Origin: Streptomyces sp. SLBN-31
Lineage (GTDB): Bacteria; Actinomycetota; Actinomycetes; Streptomycetales; Streptomycetaceae
Length of the DNA stretch: 64,000 bases
Direction: 5' to 3'
NCBI RefSeq assembly: GCF_006715395.1
Contig: NZ_VFNC01000002.1
Coordinates: 62,001 to 126,000 of the forward strand
Under the pieces are notes generated by a model, which made no database searches, was not told where the DNA came from, and was given only the letters and a program-made list of their open reading frames with translations. Shown in pieces: positions 9,430 through 17,408 of the stretch (position 1 is its first letter; each line of letters begins with the position of its first letter). The position numbers and the translations under genes were made by a program.

Positions 9430-9846
9430 ATGGACTCGGTCGTTCGTGTCGGCGTGCAGGCCATTGTCCGGTCGGCCGATGGCGTTCTGCTCGGGCTGCG
9501 CAAGAACACCTTCGGCCAGGGCACGTGGGGACTGCCGGGCGGGCACCTGGAGATCGGAGAGTCGATCTTTGAGGCGACCGCTCGGGAGCTCATGGAGGAA
9601 GTCGGCATCCGCCCCATCGCGCTGCGGGTCGCGTGTGTCACCGACCCTCAGCCCGAGGCCAATCACCACATGCAGATCGGTGTCGACGTGCTCGGACACG
9701 AAGGACGCATCACGGTCTGCGAGCCGCACCGCTGCGAGCGGTGGCAGTTCTGGCCGCTCGACGCGCTGCCCGACGCGCTGTTCATCGGTTCGATCAAGGT
9801 GCTGGACAGTGTGCGGGCGGGATCACTGCATCTGTCCGCTTCCTGA
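9430..9846 (+). CDS. NUDIX hydrolase
   Basis: This is a 138-residue NUDIX protein starting at the ATG at 9430 (GGAG upstream). The NUDIX box spans residues 38-60: G-H-L-E-I-G-E, seven residues, then R-E-L-M-E-E-V-G-I, with all catalytic Glu residues present. It is preceded by [13 protein letters not shown], typical of MutT/Nudt15-like NTP pyrophosphatases. Such enzymes hydrolyse nucleoside diphosphate-X bonds. It lies 14 bases after the viperin-like gene and is surely co-transcribed with it. The pairing suggests that the hydrolase acts on the nucleotide made or used by the radical SAM enzyme, for example limiting self-toxicity, but no sequence feature fixes the substrate. Confidence 0.9.
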   Translation: MDSVVRVGVQAIVRSADGVLLGLRKNTFGQGTWGLPGGHLEIGESIFEATARELMEEVGIRPIALRVACVTDPQPEANHHMQIGVDVLGHEGRITVCEPHRCERWQFWPLDALPDALFIGSIKVLDSVRAGSLHLSAS

Positions 9847-9860
9847 CGACACCCTGCCGG

Positions 9861-11564
9861 TCAGCGGGAACCCGACTTCTTGTTGGCGTTGGTCAGGGTC
9901 GTCATCAGTAAGCGCAGCCGTGACTGGTACTGCTTTTCGTTGCGGCGGAAGTGGTCGAGACTGCTGGCGAGTTCCCACTGGGTCGCGAATCCCGCCAGGC
10001 TGTCCTCGTACAGGCGGGTGGCCCGGTTGAAGCGGACTTCGAACGTCTTCATGCCATGGCTGGTGCGGTATTCGGGGTCGGTCGTCACATAGGGCTCGTA
10101 GAAGCCGCCTTCCGAGGTCAGCAGCGTGGTCGCGGGGATGTCCATCGGAGTCAGGCGCAGTTCGATTGCCTCGCCGTACGTTCTGCGCAGTTCCTCGTAG
10201 GCCTCGGTCACCGCGACGAACGTATCGACGTAGTACCTGCTGTTCCTGATGATGTCGATGATGTTCTCGGCCGTGACCTCCCCATCGGGGTGAAGATCCT
10301 TGTTTATGAAGACACCAAGGCTGTTCCACGGATTGCTGATGATGATCTCGAAATGAACGTGCCGGGCCAGCCTTTCGAGGAGGATCGGCCGGAAGCGGTT
10401 GGCGTCTTCAAGCAGATACGACGCCCCTCCGTGAGCAATGAGCCTGACCAGCGACCCCTCCCGGCGCAAGGCCTCCTTCTTAGCGGCGTTGCGCTCCTCT
10501 CCGTCCTGCGGCAGATAGAAATGGTCGATCCGGTACGGCAGTTCGAGGGAGGAGGGCAGGTCGGGCAGTAGGCGGGCCCGGCTGTCGAGAGTCGCGAGGC
10601 TCTGGGGATGGTCGACACCGAGGACCGCGGACGTGGTGCCCGCGATGCGCTCGAGGGCGGCGAGCGCGCTGCTGCCACTGGGGTCGGAGCTGGCGCTGGT
10701 GGCTTCGAGTTCGGCGTTGGCGAGGACGGCGCGGACGGCCAGGGCGCGCGGGTCCTCGGTGCCGTAGGTGGCGGACACATGCAGGCCGATGATCTCCAGG
10801 GCCTCTCTGCCCCGCGCCGCCTGCTCGGGCTGCCCGGTGGCGGCTGCGTTCTTGATGGCTCGCAACGCCAGGTCGAAGGCGGCATTGAGGGAGAGGGAGT
10901 GGTGGTCACCGGCGATCTCGGAGAACGTGCGGGCGGCCTGCGCGAAGGAAGTCGTGGCTCCTAGGTCCTGCACGCCGGCCGGAGTCGCCGTAACGGCCGC
11001 CCGCACCCAGTTGATCATCAGCCGGACCGCGGCTTCCTCCTCCTTCCCGTCCCGATCCGCAGGCCAGGAACCGCCCATGGCGTCGAGTGCTTCCTCCGCC
11101 GAATCGGCCCACCTGCCGGCGTCCCGTGCGTTGCCCGAACGCAGGTTGACGGCGGCGAGATTGGCGAGGATGCGGGGCCGCAGGGAGTGTGCGCCTTCCC
11201 GCGCCTTACTCAGGCCCGTGACCAGCGCCGACCGGGCCTGGTCCAGTTGCTCGTGCTCGGCGAGGAGCACGGCCGCGTCGCTCCAGACCCCGGCCCCGCA
11301 GGCGTGCGGACCGGCCTCCGCCAGTTGCAACAGCCGCAGGCCCAGCCATACGACGCGCAGGGATGACGCTTCGAACCGGAGCGCCAGCAGCACCTTCGCC
11401 AAGTGGACCAGCCGCTCCGCTGATCGGGGCGGCAGATCGGCGGACTCGAGGTTGGTCGCGTAATCCTCGAACGTCGACTCGTCCGCCCTCTTGGCCCCTT
11501 GTGCCACACCGAGGAGAAGATCTTCGGCAAGGGCGACGGCCGAATCGAGGTCGGCATTCATCAC
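9861..11564 (-). CDS. TPR-rich protein with unassigned C-terminal domain
   Basis: The protein has 566-567 residues. A GTG at 11564 overlaps the stop of the upstream gene (GTGA), and an ATG at 11561 follows directly. Residues 1-330 are helical and repetitive in the manner of TPR/Sel1-type solenoids (…HSLRPRILANLAAVNLRSGNARDAGRWADSAEEAL…, …DHPQSLATLDSRARLLPDLPS). Residues of about 375-560 form a compact mixed domain (VRLIAHGGASYLLEDANRF, HFEIIISNPWNS, ELRLTPMDIPATTLLTSEGGFYEPYV, FATQWELASSLDHF). This resembles C-terminal DUF5919-like or phospholipase-D-like domains attached to Streptomyces regulators, but I cannot name it firmly. It is translationally coupled to the trypsin-like protein upstream and convergent with the NUDIX gene (14-base gap). 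The context suggests a sensor-effector pair of the bacterial conflict type; this is inference. Confidence 0.7.
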   Translation of the reverse strand: MMNADLDSAVALAEDLLLGVAQGAKRADESTFEDYATNLESADLPPRSAERLVHLAKVLLALRFEASSLRVVWLGLRLLQLAEAGPHACGAGVWSDAAVLLAEHEQLDQARSALVTGLSKAREGAHSLRPRILANLAAVNLRSGNARDAGRWADSAEEALDAMGGSWPADRDGKEEEAAVRLMINWVRAAVTATPAGVQDLGATTSFAQAARTFSEIAGDHHSLSLNAAFDLALRAIKNAAATGQPEQAARGREALEIIGLHVSATYGTEDPRALAVRAVLANAELEATSASSDPSGSSALAALERIAGTTSAVLGVDHPQSLATLDSRARLLPDLPSSLELPYRIDHFYLPQDGEERNAAKKEALRREGSLVRLIAHGGASYLLEDANRFRPILLERLARHVHFEIIISNPWNSLGVFINKDLHPDGEVTAENIIDIIRNSRYYVDTFVAVTEAYEELRRTYGEAIELRLTPMDIPATTLLTSEGGFYEPYVTTDPEYRTSHGMKTFEVRFNRATRLYEDSLAGFATQWELASSLDHFRRNEKQYQSRLRLLMTTLTNANKKSGSR

Positions 11565-12430
11565 CGGCCCTCCGTCTCGTCATTCGCGCGCGTAAGAGCG
11601 CTGGGGATGGTGACGGGGGTGACAAAGCCGAACTCGCGCAGGCGTGCGCGCATTTCACTGGCGTACCTGTCGCGGTACGGCGGGACGTTCGCCCGCTGCA
11701 CCTCGTCGACCCCGAAGAGATCCATGGGCGGCGGGGGCTCCACGGTGGGTGACTGTGGGCTGCCGTCCGTACCCGTGATCGCGGGCCACATCGACTCGAC
11801 GACCTCGGTGAGGCACAGACAGCGCAGTCGCCGCAGCGCTTCCCTGACCGTTGCCGCGACCAACCGAGGCTGCTCGTCCGGACCTTGGGCGGGGGCGACC
11901 GTGTGGTTGAGTCGCACGGCGACACCGAGCACGACGGGGAAACGGGCAGCCCCGGCTCGCTCGATCGGCATTCCCGCGCGCCCCGTGTAGGCCGTGCGGT
12001 TCGCCTGCTGTTCCTCGGCGTCGGCGCCGGCACAGTCGAGCACGAGTATCTCGACGGCCGACCGGCCGGAATCCGAGTGGTGGAAGGTGGAGGCCGTGAG
12101 CACGGTTCCGTGCAGCATCACGCTGTACGGAGTCGGGCGCGCCGTGCGCCAGGGTTCGCCTCTTCTGGCCTGGTCGAAATAGATCTCGGGACCCGGTAAG
12201 TCCTCGCTGTAGAGCCGAATGAGCGCCAAGTCCGCGTCCGGACAACGCTGTTCCACGGTGCCGGAGATTCTGCGGCCCTGCGGCAGCTGCAAATCCACCG
12301 TCGTGTCCTCGCGGATCTCGCTGCCGAGATGGTGGTCGGCGGTGAGCACGAAATGCCGTGTCATACGGAATCCCCCACCGAGGACTTTCTCCTTGTGGGA
12401 CAGCTCCACCGTGTATTCAGCCGACGTCAC
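11561..12430 (-). CDS. Trypsin-like protein lacking the catalytic serine
   Basis: This is a chymotrypsin-fold protein of about 289 residues. The start is GTG at 12430, chosen for GGGGG seven bases upstream; an ATG at 12469 lies in the same frame. There is no signal peptide, so it is cytoplasmic. Catalytic His33 (VLTADHHLG, in place of LTAAHC) and the Asp (PDADLALIRL, Asp65/67) are recognisable. The segment matching GxSGGPV reads Y-T-G-R-A-G-M-P-I, so the nucleophilic Ser is Ala (residue 152). This predicts a proteolytically inactive member. The last 90 residues are proline-rich then helical. Cytoplasmic trypsin-like proteins of this kind are common in actinobacterial NLR/TPR 'effector-associated' systems, and here the gene is coupled to a TPR protein. 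A different Ser taking over catalysis is possible but not visible. Confidence 0.75.
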   Translation of the reverse strand: MTSAEYTVELSHKEKVLGGGFRMTRHFVLTADHHLGSEIREDTTVDLQLPQGRRISGTVEQRCPDADLALIRLYSEDLPGPEIYFDQARRGEPWRTARPTPYSVMLHGTVLTASTFHHSDSGRSAVEILVLDCAGADAEEQQANRTAYTGRAGMPIERAGAARFPVVLGVAVRLNHTVAPAQGPDEQPRLVAATVREALRRLRCLCLTEVVESMWPAITGTDGSPQSPTVEPPPPMDLFGVDEVQRANVPPYRDRYASEMRARLREFGFVTPVTIPSALTRANDETEGR

Positions 12431-12556
12431 CCGTGATCCCCCGATCGACGACAGGATCAGTATGCCCACGAGGTATGCTCACGATCCTGAATCGACAAGG
12501 ATAGCGCGGCGGTTGGTGCGAATCGAGATGCTCCGCCGCAACTCCTGCCGACGCTG

Positions 12557-13138
12557 TCACGGCCGGTGCCGCCACCAGGTGAGGCGGGACAGGAGCGGAT
12601 GTGCGGCCCCGTCCGCCTCCGGCTTCGTCTGGATCTCCACCTGGACGATAGCCACAAATTCAAGATCGGATTTTTGGGCGCGTGCCGCTTCCCGCAGCAC
12701 TGCCGCCCACAGAGGGTCCCCGGCCGGATCCCGGAGGGGGGTTCTGCCCTGTGCCGCCTGCTCTTTCCATACCGCGACGCTCGTGATCCATTCCGTCATC
12801 GCGGCGACAGTGCTCGCGTGCGCGTTCACCACCCGGCGAGACCCGTAGATCTTCAGCCGCGCCAGCACCAGATCGGCCTCCACCTCGCGGCCCCGCTGCG
12901 CGGGCACCTCGGGCAGCTCACCCGTCTCCAGAACTCCCGCCCTGAACCGCTCCCCGCGGTGGACCGACGTGAGCGCGTCCTCGTAGACCGTCGCACGCCG
13001 CTCCCAAATCCGGTTCTCACGGTCACGCGCCAGGGTCGCCCTCTGGATGAGCAGCGTGCTGGAGAACGAAGCAAGTGCGCCCACGGCGGTGCCGATGAGC
13101 GTGGCCTCCACCGTAGTCAGCTGCATGGCGCTCATCAT
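12557..13138 (-). CDS. Membrane-anchored hypothetical protein
   Basis: This 193-residue protein has one N-terminal membrane helix (TLIGTAVGALASFSSTLLIQ) followed by a charged coiled-coil-like region (RATLARDRENRIWERRATVYEDAL) and a helical cytoplasmic part. The layout is common in actinobacterial proteins of unknown function in which a short anchor precedes a helical bundle (VYEDALTSVHRGERFRAGVL). Starts at 13138, 13135 or 13126 are all possible; GAGCTG before the double ATG is a weak ribosome site. It is on the same strand as, and 127 bases upstream of, the trypsin-like gene, so it may share its promoter region. I assign no function. Confidence 0.6.
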   Translation of the reverse strand: MMSAMQLTTVEATLIGTAVGALASFSSTLLIQRATLARDRENRIWERRATVYEDALTSVHRGERFRAGVLETGELPEVPAQRGREVEADLVLARLKIYGSRRVVNAHASTVAAMTEWITSVAVWKEQAAQGRTPLRDPAGDPLWAAVLREAARAQKSDLEFVAIVQVEIQTKPEADGAAHPLLSRLTWWRHRP

Positions 13139-13214
13139 GACAGCTCACGGTCGGGCAGGTGCTTTGTGCGCAAGGAGTTCCCGGCGACCTGGGACGCGCC
13201 CCCCTGCGGGAGTT

Positions 13215-13508
13215 TCACAGCACGCGCAGGACTCCGGCAACCTTGCCGAGGATGCGCGCGTCGTCGCCGCGGCTCGGCTCGTAGGCCGAGTTGCGGGGCA
13301 TCAGCCACACCTGTCCGTCCTGCGGGCGCAGCACCTTCACGGAGGCCTCGTCACCCAGGGGCGCGGCGACGATGTGGCCGTGATCCGCGCTGTCGGTGCG
13401 CTGGACGGTGACGATGTCGCCGTCGCAGAACGCCGCGTCGATCATGGAGTCGAGGGAGACGGTGAGGGCGAAAGCGTCGCTGTGGCCGCCGGTGATCTGG
13501 CGGGGCAA
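13215..13508 (-). pseudogene. LexA-type S24 peptidase domain, DNA-binding part lost
   Basis: Ninety-odd codons match the C-terminal autopeptidase half of LexA: DAFALTVSLDSMIDAAFCDGDIVTV (Ser of the dyad in DSM), DEASVKVLRP (Lys), and VWLMPRNSAYEPS…ARILGKVAGVLRVL to a normal LexA C-terminus. The N-terminal winged helix and the Ala-Gly cleavage site are absent. The frame ends at 13508 exactly where a flavin monooxygenase fragment starts on the other strand, so a rearrangement joined two broken genes here. The peptidase dyad is intact but there is nothing left to cleave. This is a degraded duplicate, not the main SOS repressor. Confidence 0.7.
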
Positions 13509-14100
13509 AGACCGGGAACTGCAACTCCTGCTACGACTGAGCCGTGACCGACTGACCGACTACGGCCTGCCGACCCCGGCCCATCGCGTCCTGGCCGCCC
13601 ATCCGACGACTTCGGACGACCTGTTGTCCCGGCTGGGCCACGGTGACATCACGGTGAAAACCGCGCCCACACACGCCGACGCGAGTCATGTGTCCTTCGA
13701 GGACGGAACGTCTGAGGAGATCGACGCCATCATCTACTGCACGGGGTACGACAGCGCGTTCCCCTTTCCCGACGATGAGCTGATCAATCTCACCGACAAC
13801 GACGCGGCGCTCTATCGACGGGTCGTCTCCCTCGATCAGCCAGGCTTGTATTTCATCGGTCTGATCCAGCCCCTCGGAGCCATCATGCCGGTGGCAGAGG
13901 TCCAGTCACACTGGGTGCCGACCTGCTGCAGGACAGGTGCGCACTGCCCGGACGGGAGGCGATGCTCGACGAGATCCGCGGTTATCGCATCCGAACGGCC
14001 CGCCGCTACGTCGCCTCCAACAGGCACACGAACCAGGTGGACGCACAGGCGTACCTCAAGGAGTTGGCCAGGGAACGTAAAAGAGGCCGTAGCCTCGCAG
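13504..14100 (+). pseudogene. Flavin-containing monooxygenase, C-terminal fragment with frameshift
   Basis: The frame from 13504 reads KDRELQLLLRLSRDRLTDYGLPTPAHRVLAAHPTTSDDLLSRLGHGDITVK and later EIDAIIYCTGYDSAFPFPDDELINL and DQPGLYFIGLIQPLGAIMPVAEVQSHWV. These are hallmarks of the C-terminal half of FMO/Baeyer-Villiger-type enzymes (the ATGY-like motif is CTGYD). Near 13912 one base seems lost and the protein continues in another frame (ADLLQDRCALPGREAMLDEIRGYRIRTARRYVASNRHTNQVDAQAYLKEL). The FAD- and NADP-binding N-terminal half is missing. The gene is non-functional. Confidence 0.65.
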
Positions 14101-14640
14101 ATGACCATGCTGCCGTGCCAGCGCGGACCGCATACGTGCGGTCCGCGTCACGGCGGGGGTACCGGATGCCACGGTTAGCCAGCCATCGTCGCAGGTGCCG
14201 ATAGTCGTAGCCCTTGTCGCCTTGCGGCTTGCCGGTCCCCCGCACGGCCGTCGGCGGTTCGCGGCGGAGAGGCCTCTCGACAGGGCAACCCGCCGCGGTC
14301 GACGATCAGATGGGATTCCGACACGTCCTTGCCGCGGTGGGCCGGTCTTGGTCCCGTTGGCTGCCCCCTCTGAGAGCGCGGACGCTGACCGAGCCGCTCG
14401 CGCAACGGGACCAGTCCAGCTCGCCGCGGGAGCCGAACTGATCCAGGACCAGGCGATGGAGTTTGACCCACGTGTGCACCCTGACGTGGCCATGAAGATG
14501 ATCGCGCCCGGCACCTCACGATCTCCTCGCCGACGGTGGCAGCGCCACCCTGCGTGCGAACGGGTGCCAGCGGCACCAAGCCCTCCATTGCGGCGACTGG
14601 TTCGTTCCCAAGATCGCATCAGTCCATCCGCACAGCCGAA
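14090..14640 (-). pseudogene. IS5-family transposase relic with several frameshifts
   Basis: Pieces of an IS5-type transposase occur in order but in different frames. The N-terminal part is GLVPLAPVRTQGGAATVGEE, the middle is AIIFMATSGCT in another frame, and there is a region resembling SVRALKGGQLTGPNPVDRGKKG (visible as PRSQRGQPTGPRPAHRGKDVSESHLIVDRGGLP). Towards the C-terminus comes KPQGDKGYDYRHLRRWLANRGI, the DKGYD motif of this family. The final Glu-bearing segment is missing. The element is dead. It probably came in with the rearrangement that left the LexA and monooxygenase fragments alongside. Confidence 0.6.
14122..14147. terminator. Perfect 11-bp hairpin in the relic region
   Basis: CGCGGACCGCA and its exact complement flank the tetraloop TACG. 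It lies between the monooxygenase relic and the IS5 relic, so it may be an old terminator or part of the insertion-sequence end. Confidence 0.4.
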
Positions 14641-14753
14641 GGGGCGGCACACGTGTGGGGCCGGCGGGGTGATCGCACGCCCGGGGCCGGTGAAGAGACG
14701 CGATCCCGGGCGTTTTCCGTACCGTTGGCGCTGGTAGCGGTTGCCGTGCGCCG

Positions 14754-16373
14754 TCACAGGTGTGCCGAGGCCTCCTCCTGCAGCAGTGCGGAGATCTGGT
14801 TGGTGTCGTCGAAGATGCGCATGACGCCCTGGATGTCGGGGGCGGTGGCGGAGTTGACCAGTTCAACGAAGATGACCACATGGCCGTCGTTGGTCAGCAA
14901 GTAGCCGGCCTGGCTCTGGTCCGCCACGGCGAGTCGGCCGTTGAGCCGGTCCAGGCCGATGACGGTTCCCGGTTTGGCGAAGACCTTGCCTCTGGCCGGG
15001 CAGTGAGTGCAGGAGTTCGCATTCGAGCCATCGACCCCCAGGATGGGCAGCGACAGCCGGAAGGCGGTCGCATCGGGAGTGCGCAGCCAGTAGGCGAGAA
15101 CCTGGGCGAGGCCGACTGGGGTGGCCTTCTCTGTCGCGTCGCCGCCGCGTCCGTCATCGAGTTGGAACTGCGTCGGGTCGACGTGCGCGACCCGGGTCAG
15201 GAAGTCGTGCTCGACCCCGAATCCGCCGGCGAAGCAGTCCTTGCTGCCCCGCAGACCGGCCATGTTGCACAAGGCCAGGTTGGCGCCGAGGTTGTGACTG
15301 ACCTTCAGGATCAGCTTGGCGTACTGCCGGTAGGGCGGGGAGACATAGGCGGCCACCCGCGAATCATGGTCGTAGGACGCGGGCAGTTTTCGCTCGGGGT
15401 TGGGACCTGTCTGCCGGGCGCTGACGGTGACGCCTGCCCGGCCGAGCGCCTCGATCAGCGCGGTGCGGCCGAAGGCGTTGGGATCCTGGATGGGTGAGGT
15501 CCTCAGGACGGGCTGCGTCCCGGCCGCGATCTGACCGGACACGGTGATCTTGGTGCCGTCCGGGGAGGCCTTGACCTCGATGTTCGTCGTACCGCCGGCG
15601 GCCACGGTCTTCACCTTGAAGTCGACGCTGTACGGCTTGACCTGCGGACGCCAGAACAGCTTGGCCGCGTGCCCGGCGGTGGTGGGGGTGGTGAGCAGGT
15701 CGATGAGGTTGTCGTTGATGATCAGCGGGGTGGGCTGCGGGTCCAGCTCCGGGGGCGTGAAGAGCCTGGGATCGACGACGACGTCACCCTGAACGCGGGT
15801 GATGCCTGCGTCGCGCACCTGCCGGGCGATCTGGTTCACTCCGGCGAGCGGGTTCTCCGGGGTGAGCGTGGCGCCGGGCAGGTCGTTGGCGGACGTGTGG
15901 TCGAGGTCGGTGTAGTCCACCGAGCCGTCGGGCTTGGTCCGCCCGCCCATCGTCAGGTCGCCCTGGGCGACCAGTGCCAGGTTTCCCTTCAACGTCGAGC
16001 CGTGGCGCGTGCCCGCCGCATACACGGGCGTGGTGAATCGGTGGCCGGGGCCCAGGCTGTGCCAAGCGGCCGAGAGGGTGACGAGTTTGGTGTCCGAGCC
16101 GGGGACGAAGGACTGCCGCGCGAACTGTGAGTGGATCACGTGCCCGTCCGAGGGGTCGACCTCGTAGACGCCCCATTGCGCATTCTCGTAGCCGGGCTTG
16201 TGCATGATCGCCTCGACGGCGGGCGGGAGGTCGCTGACGTGCCCCGTCTCGAGTGTGCGTGCCGGCGCGGCCGCCAGCGCCGCAGGAGCGGTGACGGCCA
16301 CGCCCGCCAGGGTCACGATCGTCACGCAGGCTGCGCCCCAGGGCCGCAGCCGACTACGGAACATCGATTTCAT
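14754..16373 (-). CDS. dacB: D-alanyl-D-alanine carboxypeptidase/endopeptidase (S13, PBP4-type)
   Basis: This is an exported S13 penicillin-binding protein of about 539 residues that trims or cleaves peptidoglycan cross-bridges. I start it at the ATG at 16373 (MKSMFRSRLRPWGAACVTIVTLAGVAV, a signal peptide ending near ALAAA). The frame is open further upstream without conserved content. The three active-site motifs are present: SxxK as PGSDTKL (Ser93, Lys96), SxN as SHNLGAN, and K-P-G-T in place of KTG (VFAKPGTVIG). The large S13 insertion between the first two motifs is present (residues of about 130-300), giving a family-typical length. It acts outside the membrane on the cell wall. It stands alone, with relics downstream and a poorly coding 1-kb stretch upstream. 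The KPG variant, with Pro for Thr, is the only unusual motif. Confidence 0.88.
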   Translation of the reverse strand: MKSMFRSRLRPWGAACVTIVTLAGVAVTAPAALAAAPARTLETGHVSDLPPAVEAIMHKPGYENAQWGVYEVDPSDGHVIHSQFARQSFVPGSDTKLVTLSAAWHSLGPGHRFTTPVYAAGTRHGSTLKGNLALVAQGDLTMGGRTKPDGSVDYTDLDHTSANDLPGATLTPENPLAGVNQIARQVRDAGITRVQGDVVVDPRLFTPPELDPQPTPLIINDNLIDLLTTPTTAGHAAKLFWRPQVKPYSVDFKVKTVAAGGTTNIEVKASPDGTKITVSGQIAAGTQPVLRTSPIQDPNAFGRTALIEALGRAGVTVSARQTGPNPERKLPASYDHDSRVAAYVSPPYRQYAKLILKVSHNLGANLALCNMAGLRGSKDCFAGGFGVEHDFLTRVAHVDPTQFQLDDGRGGDATEKATPVGLAQVLAYWLRTPDATAFRLSLPILGVDGSNANSCTHCPARGKVFAKPGTVIGLDRLNGRLAVADQSQAGYLLTNDGHVVIFVELVNSATAPDIQGVMRIFDDTNQISALLQEEASAHL

Positions 16374-17408
16374 GCACACCGCCGATTCGAGGAAGCAGTC
16401 CAAACCGAAAAGCCGTGAGGTATACGCCAAATTCGGCAGAATCGTACGGGCCAGGCCCCACTCACCCTTCCGGCTCCACTCCCCGATGACGGCATGTCGG
16501 GCGCAGATCATCCCTTCAGCCGATCACAGCCGAGCCCACGCCCCGGCCGGAGGCTGTGGGAGGCCATGTTTCCACCCCGGAAACTGCCCCGCTCTGCCTA
16601 CCGGACGGGTCGGCGACGTCGTGGGATGCGGAGCGTGCGCCGGATCGGAGGCCGAGGAGCCGCCGTCTCCGGTCGTCACCTGCGACCACCGGTTGACCAT
16701 ACGCAGGATCAGTGACAGCGCATCGTGATGCTGGCCCTTGTCCCGCTCACTCGCGGCAAGTTCCCACTGCACAGTGATCAGTTCCTCACGCAGCTGCGCG
16801 GACTCGCACCGCGCCTGGTCACGGTCGGCACGGACAACATGCAGGTTCTTCAGCGCCCCGCGACAACTCGTGCCGCAGACGGCGGAGCCCTTTGGCCGTT
16901 CCTCCTCGGCCTGACGATCACGCGATAAGGAGGCAGGCAGTGTTCACCGTCACCGGCTCATTCCACGACGGTGCGATGAGCAACCCGTAGATCAGGGTCC
17001 TCAGGAAGCTCCACCCAAGCGACGGTACATGTCGCCACTGCACCGTGCCCGGACGGGTGAACCCGAAGCTGAACGCAATCCGGGGCGTCCGCAACCTCCC
17101 CGGACAGGACACCACACGCCACTGTCGGCCAGGCAGCGCCGGCTCCACCGGTGGCGGGATCGATCGTCAAGCCCTTGATGGAGAGGCTGCAGCTGCACGT
17201 CTGCGATGAAGGTGGCAAGCACGCACCAACAGACACAACGTCAATGATGATCCGCATCAACCGTTGCCCCCCATATGAGCGAGACATGCACGCTCCCCTG
17301 GAAATGGCTCGTGCGAGCGATCAAGTCTCACCGGATTACGGGTACTTTGGAGCGGCACGGACGACCGTGCGCGTGGCGTGTGTGCGCTCCGACCTGGGGG
17401 TGGGGTCT
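16374..17408. other. Low-confidence region: coiled-coil scrap and unassigned minus-strand frames
   Basis: I see no secure gene. On the minus strand, 16680-16830 reads RADRDQARCESAQLREELITVQWELAASERDKGQHHDALSLILRMVNRW, in pieces a plausible amphipathic/coiled-coil protein end, running to a stop at 16524 through a Pro/Ser-rich tail, but no start is clear. Also on the minus strand, 16958-17287 is open for 109 codons (…GEVADAPDCVQLRVHPSGHGAVATCTVAWVELPEDPD) with gene-like codon use but no known family. The part 17288-17408 must hold the promoter of the kinase gene. Confidence 0.3.
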
